DNA of 18,837 nucleotides from Hyphomicrobiales bacterium (GTDB taxonomy: Bacteria; Pseudomonadota; Alphaproteobacteria; Rhizobiales; Beijerinckiaceae), in the NCBI GenBank assembly GCA_015655535.1, contig JAATEW010000217.1, forward strand, positions 1 through 18,837, written 5' to 3'. Position 1 is the first letter of the stretch. Each line of letters begins with the position of its first letter. Of the stretch, positions 15,176 to 18,837 are shown one piece after another. Under the pieces are notes generated by a model that worked only from the letters and a program-made list of their open reading frames with translations, made no database searches and was not told where the DNA came from. The position numbers were made by a program, and so were the translations under genes.

Positions 15176-16511
15176 CCAATCCGCCGATCTCACGCTCCGG
15201 CAGTTTCAATCCGAGTCGGATGCCATTCGCGAAATCCCCGTGCCGCTGCAGCCGCGGTTGGCGGTCTGGCTTCTGGCCGGACTGATCGTGAGCTGTCTGG
15301 TTATCTCGATCTTCGTACCTGTCGACCGTGTTGTGAGCAGCACGTCCGGCACGATCGTTCCGGCCGAATCCGTCAATGTGTTTCAAGCGCTCGACCCTTC
15401 GATCATCAAAAGCATCGATGTGCGGGAGGGACAAAGAGTTTCTACCGGCCAATTATTGGCCACGCTCGATCAAACCTTCGCCGCCGCGGATGTTCAGCAG
15501 GTGAAATTGCAGATAGCGAGCCTCGATGCGCAAATCGAGCGTGCCGAGGCCGAGCTCAGCAATCGCGTGCCCGACTTCAAGCATGGAGACGATCCGGATC
15601 ATGCGCGCTACAACGCGCTTCAGCAGGAACTCTTTTTGCAGCGCGCCGCGCAATATAAGGCGCAGACCCAGAGCTATGAGCAAAAGATCAACCAGACGGA
15701 AGCGACGATCACCAAGCTAAAGAGCGACGAGGGCCGTTACGCCGAGCGCGAGAACATTTCGAAGCAAATCGAACAAATGCGCTCGACTCTGCTCGAGCGG
15801 CAGGCAGGCTCTCTCTTGAATCTTCTCGGCGCGACGGACCAGCGTCTCGAAATGCTGCGCACCCTTGAGAACGAACATAATGCCTTGATCGAGTCTCAGC
15901 ATCAGCTCGCTTCGCTTCACAGCGATGCCGAGGTTTTCAAGCAGCAATGGGCCGCGACGACGAGCCAGGAACTCGTCACGGCACGCAATTCCCGCGATAC
16001 CGCTCTATCGACGTTCGAAAAGGCATCGAAGCATCAAGATCTCGTCCGTCTGACATCTTCGGAAGACGCGGTCGTCCTGACGGTCGCCAAACTATCCGTC
16101 GGCTCCGTGCTCAAGGAGGGCGATTCGCTCATGACTCTGATGCCGCTCCGGACGCCGGTCGAAGCCGAAGCGCATATAACGACGCGCGATGTCGGCTTCC
16201 TGCGGACAGGCGATCCGGCTACGCTGAAAATCGATGCCTTCAATTCCGCCGAACATGGTACGGCCGAGGGGCAGGTGAGGTGGGTCAGCGAGGGGGCTTT
16301 CACAACCGACGACAATGGGTCGCCTGCCGAGCCCTATTATAAAGCCCGCATAGCGATCGACGCATTTCATTTCGTCGGCGTGCCAGCCAACTTCCGTCTT
16401 ATTCCCGGCATGACCATGAACGCCGATATCAAAGTCGGACAGCGTTCTCTCGCGCGCTACGTGATTGGCGCGGCCTTGCGCGGGCTGGGCGAAGCGATGC
16501 GTGAGCCGTGA
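15165..16511 (+). CDS. Type I secretion membrane fusion protein, HlyD family
   Basis: This 448-residue adaptor has a short cytoplasmic N-terminus, one transmembrane helix (about 32-51) and then a periplasmic part. That part contains a lipoyl-like beta hairpin (SGTIVPAESVNVFQ, and VREGQRVSTGQLLATLD at about 86-102), a long alpha-helical coiled coil (about 105-285), the second lipoyl half (VVLTVAKLSVGSVLKEGDSL) and a beta-barrel end (RLIPGMTMNADIKVG, about 411-425) typical of HlyD proteins. It would bridge the inner-membrane ABC transporter and a TolC-like outer membrane channel. The start is GTG 15165, inside the end of the transporter gene, with GAGG 5 bases upstream. Its stop overlaps the start of the Sel1-repeat gene, making a tightly coupled three-gene unit. 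Confidence 0.92.
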   Translation: MPPNQSADLTLRQFQSESDAIREIPVPLQPRLAVWLLAGLIVSCLVISIFVPVDRVVSSTSGTIVPAESVNVFQALDPSIIKSIDVREGQRVSTGQLLATLDQTFAAADVQQVKLQIASLDAQIERAEAELSNRVPDFKHGDDPDHARYNALQQELFLQRAAQYKAQTQSYEQKINQTEATITKLKSDEGRYAERENISKQIEQMRSTLLERQAGSLLNLLGATDQRLEMLRTLENEHNALIESQHQLASLHSDAEVFKQQWAATTSQELVTARNSRDTALSTFEKASKHQDLVRLTSSEDAVVLTVAKLSVGSVLKEGDSLMTLMPLRTPVEAEAHITTRDVGFLRTGDPATLKIDAFNSAEHGTAEGQVRWVSEGAFTTDDNGSPAEPYYKARIAIDAFHFVGVPANFRLIPGMTMNADIKVGQRSLARYVIGAALRGLGEAMREP

Positions 16512-18571
16512 TGATGATGTTTCAGCGGTTGAAGCACGAATGGCCACCGCTTTCACTGGAGACTCAGCCTGACCGGCTCTGCGCGATCGCCGAGAAGGCG
16601 GCGTCGCGAAAAGGATATGCGCGGGCCTTGTCGTTCTGGCGAAAGGCCGCGGAGCTTGGGAGCGCGGATGCTCATTATCATATCGGACTTCTCTACGCAC
16701 GCGGACAAGGCGTCATCCGCAGCGTTCCGGATGCGGTCGTCTGGTATCGCAAGGCCGCGGATGCGGGCCATGCGGAGGCTCAATTTCAATTGGCTCTCAT
16801 TTTTCTTCAGGGAGACCGGCCGTCGCCTCTGGCGAGCGCGGCGGTGCGCTGGCAGCAGGCAGCCGCCGAAGCCGATGAAAAATGGGCGGCGGACATGAAC
16901 GCATTGCTCTTTCCTGAAGGCACAGCCGTCGAACCGGATCACGCGACCGCGCGGCATTTTGCCGAAGGCGCGGCACAGGCCGGCCATTGCGCAGCCATGG
17001 CGACGTTCGGCAGAATGCTGATGCATGGTCTCGGCGGCCCGCGTGACTATGAGGCGTCGCGTCATTGGCTGGAGCAGGCGGCCGCGGCCAATATCACGGA
17101 AGCCCAATCGGGCCTCGGCCATATTTACGCCAACGGTCTCGGCGTCGCGCGCGATGCCGCGACGGCTGTCGATTGGTTTCATAAGGCCGCGGAGGCCGAT
17201 GACATTCCGGCGCGAATTGCGCTCGGCACATTTTACCTCTCGGGAATCGGCGTGCCTGCCGACGCGGAACGGGCTGCCGGTTTTTTTATCAAGGCGGCGG
17301 AGCAGAAGAGCGCACGCGCGCAACATTCGGCGGGACTGCTTCTCTTGCGTGGCGAGGGCGTGCAACAGGATGTGCCGCGCGCCGAGACGTTTTTGCGAGC
17401 GGCGGCCAAACAAAATTACCTGCCGGCCATTATCAGCTTGGCAGAATTTTACAGCCATGGCGAAGGCATAGCGCCGAATCTGGAGGAGGCGGCGCTATGG
17501 TACCGCAAGGGTGCCGAAATGGGTGACGTGCAATGTCAATTTATCGTCGGCAGGCTTTATGCGCGCGGCGAAGGCTTGCCGAAGAGCCTTCAGGAAGCCG
17601 CCAAATTCTTTCACCGAGCTGCCGAACAGGGACACGATACAGGTGCGTTCAACTATGCCGTGTTCCTGTTCAAGGGCATGGGGGTTGCGCAAGATAGCGC
17701 GGCCGCTGCGATCTGGTACACGAAAGCCGCCGAGGCGGATATCAGAGTCGCGCAAGTGCAGCTTGGCCGGCTCTATCTGGCTGGAGAAGGTGTCAAACGG
17801 GACACGAAAACGGCTGCCTATTGGTTTGCGCGCGCGGCCAAGGCTGGCGATCCCGATGCCGAGACGGCACTCGCTTTGCTGTATCTGAATGGCGAAGGTG
17901 TTGAAGCAAATCCCGAGCGGGCCGAAGCCCTTTTGCGCCAAGCGGCTGGTCGAGGCCATCCTCCCGCCTATATGCAATTGGGATTTTTGTTTTCCAATCG
18001 CGGCTCGGAGCCAGACGACCAGGCCCAAACGGTTCATTGGTTCGAGGCTGCGGCCGCCGCGGGTCAAGCCGATGCGGAAGTCATCTTGGGTTCGCTCTAT
18101 GCCGAAGGACGCAAGCTGCCACAAGATCATGCGGCGAGCGCCGCATGGTTCAAACGCGCCGCGGAAAAGGGCCATGCTTCGGCGCAATTCCAACTGGCTG
18201 TTCTTTATTGCACCGGAAATGGTGTGGCCGTCGATCTGGCGGAGGCTCTGATTTGGTACGAAAAGGCGGCAATGTCCGGTCATCGGCTCGCGCAATATAA
18301 TTTGGCGGTGATGCTCTCCAAAGGACAGGGGGCTCCGGTGGATCAGAAGGCCGCTCTCGCATGGTTCGAGAGGGCCGCGGAGCAGGGCATGCTCGAAGCT
18401 CAGCTTGCCGCCGCCGGCATGCAAGCGCGCGGTTTTGAAGGTTCCGCGCCGGATCTCGAAGCGGCCCGTTCCTGGTATTCACGCGCCGCGGAACAAGGGA
18501 ACGAGGCGGCAATTGAGAATTTGAAAAGAATTGAATCGATGAGGGAAAATATTGTCTCCTCATCTGCATGA
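16511..18571 (+). CDS. Sel1-repeat (SLR) protein with about 17-18 repeats
   Basis: This protein of about 686 residues consists almost wholly of 33-38-residue Sel1-like repeats from about residue 36 to the end. Each follows the pattern A..WY.KAAE.G...AQ..LG.LY..G.GV; I count 17 full or nearly full copies plus a C-terminal partial one. Copies 3 and 13 are the most divergent. Sel1 repeats form alpha-solenoid scaffolds for protein-protein contacts and occur in regulators of exopolysaccharide and secretion such as ExoR and AlgK-like proteins. No signal peptide or membrane helix is visible, so the default location is cytoplasmic. The start is one of four tandem codons, GTG 16508 or ATG 16511/16514/16517; I chose ATG 16511, which overlaps the HlyD stop in TGATG. 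The overlap ties it to the type I secretion unit, perhaps as an assembly or substrate-handling scaffold; that role is inference. Confidence 0.88.
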   Translation: MMMFQRLKHEWPPLSLETQPDRLCAIAEKAASRKGYARALSFWRKAAELGSADAHYHIGLLYARGQGVIRSVPDAVVWYRKAADAGHAEAQFQLALIFLQGDRPSPLASAAVRWQQAAAEADEKWAADMNALLFPEGTAVEPDHATARHFAEGAAQAGHCAAMATFGRMLMHGLGGPRDYEASRHWLEQAAAANITEAQSGLGHIYANGLGVARDAATAVDWFHKAAEADDIPARIALGTFYLSGIGVPADAERAAGFFIKAAEQKSARAQHSAGLLLLRGEGVQQDVPRAETFLRAAAKQNYLPAIISLAEFYSHGEGIAPNLEEAALWYRKGAEMGDVQCQFIVGRLYARGEGLPKSLQEAAKFFHRAAEQGHDTGAFNYAVFLFKGMGVAQDSAAAAIWYTKAAEADIRVAQVQLGRLYLAGEGVKRDTKTAAYWFARAAKAGDPDAETALALLYLNGEGVEANPERAEALLRQAAGRGHPPAYMQLGFLFSNRGSEPDDQAQTVHWFEAAAAAGQADAEVILGSLYAEGRKLPQDHAASAAWFKRAAEKGHASAQFQLAVLYCTGNGVAVDLAEALIWYEKAAMSGHRLAQYNLAVMLSKGQGAPVDQKAALAWFERAAEQGMLEAQLAAAGMQARGFEGSAPDLEAARSWYSRAAEQGNEAAIENLKRIESMRENIVSSSA

Positions 18572-18837
18572 ATATGAGCGCGCTATTCTGTGTAAGTATA
18601 TGACAACAAAAAGACAGTTTATACAGCTATTTTAATACGGTATTATAGTATATATGATCGTATCCGGTATTTCATGGAGCCATTTTATAAAGTAAAGCAG
18701 CGCTTATATCGGAACAAATAGAGGGTAATTGAATACCAAGCGGTACTATATGCTTTCTGTATGCTCTGATTTATTTTAAAACTAAGATGATTAAGTTGTG
18801 TGCAGTGCACAAATATTTCGCATATGGTATTATGCGA
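18572..18837. other. AT-rich non-coding tail after the secretion unit
   Basis: GC falls to about 32% by hand count over 18601-18837, against clearly GC-rich coding sequence before it. I find no reading frame worth calling. Near the edge are an 11-base palindrome GTGCAGTGCAC (18800-18810) and a perfect 7-base inverted repeat TCGCATA-N6-TATGCGA (18818-18837). It may be a promoter region for the next gene or the edge of foreign DNA. Confidence 0.5.
18818..18837. repeat. Inverted repeat TCGCATA / TATGCGA at window edge
   Basis: Perfect 7-base arms flank a 6-base spacer. It may extend past the window end. Operator or hairpin; undecided. Confidence 0.3.

Noticed and set aside
14369..15193. Long minus-strand frames opposite the ABC transporter, HlyD and Sel1 genes (also 16092-16700, 16553-17458, 17495-18424)
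   Set aside because: They are mirror frames of well-supported genes, with no ribosome-binding sites and no recognisable domains.
16600..18540. Periodic repeats considered as a DNA repeat or CRISPR array
   Set aside because: The periodicity of about 105-115 bases is at protein level (Sel1 repeats). The nucleotide units are diverged and there are no constant repeats with spacers.

Overview
The window reads as chromosome from an alphaproteobacterium, most likely Hyphomicrobiales (Rhizobiales). The reasons are GC-rich coding DNA, mixed ATG/GTG starts, and a UDP-glucose dehydrogenase C-terminus with the DLRNVY and YTSVGR motifs usual in that group. A methanotroph/Beijerinckia-like relative is possible, but that is inference. 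I see no rRNA, tRNA, CRISPR array, transposase or phage gene.

Region 1 (1-5743, plus strand) is a cell-surface glycan locus. It runs: end of a UDP-glucose 6-dehydrogenase gene (UDP-glucuronate supply), a GT2 glycosyltransferase with an N-terminal accessory domain, a glycosyltransferase with a DVDEF motif, a second GT-A-like protein with an ERDV motif, an FkbM-type methyltransferase and a second class I methyltransferase. A 187-bp element with two nested perfect inverted repeats (3918-4104) lies between the ERDV protein and the FkbM gene.

Region 2 (5764-12480, minus strand) converges on region 1. It is transcribed from a 1600-residue protein (seven N-terminal repeats, two GT4 domains, one GT2 domain, and a C-terminal zinc ribbon fused to a degenerate methyltransferase). 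A free-standing zinc-ribbon methyltransferase follows, then a secreted jelly-roll polysaccharide-lyase-like protein. The tail of the giant protein is visibly related to the free-standing methyltransferase downstream of it.

A 496-bp divergent intergenic region (12481-12976) carries several inverted repeats. It separates region 2 from region 3.

Region 3 (12977-18571, plus strand) is a tightly overlapping three-gene unit: an HlyB-type ABC transporter with an inactive C39-like peptidase domain, an HlyD-type membrane fusion protein, and a protein made almost entirely of about 17-18 Sel1 repeats. No secreted substrate or TolC-like outer membrane protein is visible. The last 266 bases are non-coding in this window and sharply AT-rich (about one third GC by hand count over 18601-18837), with two short palindromes near the edge.

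Taken together: sugar-nucleotide supply, several glycosyltransferases and methyltransferases, and a periplasmic or secreted lyase would make, methylate and trim an exported polysaccharide. The neighbouring type I secretion unit may export a protein that works at the same surface. The coupling between glycan locus and secretion unit is inferred from adjacency only.
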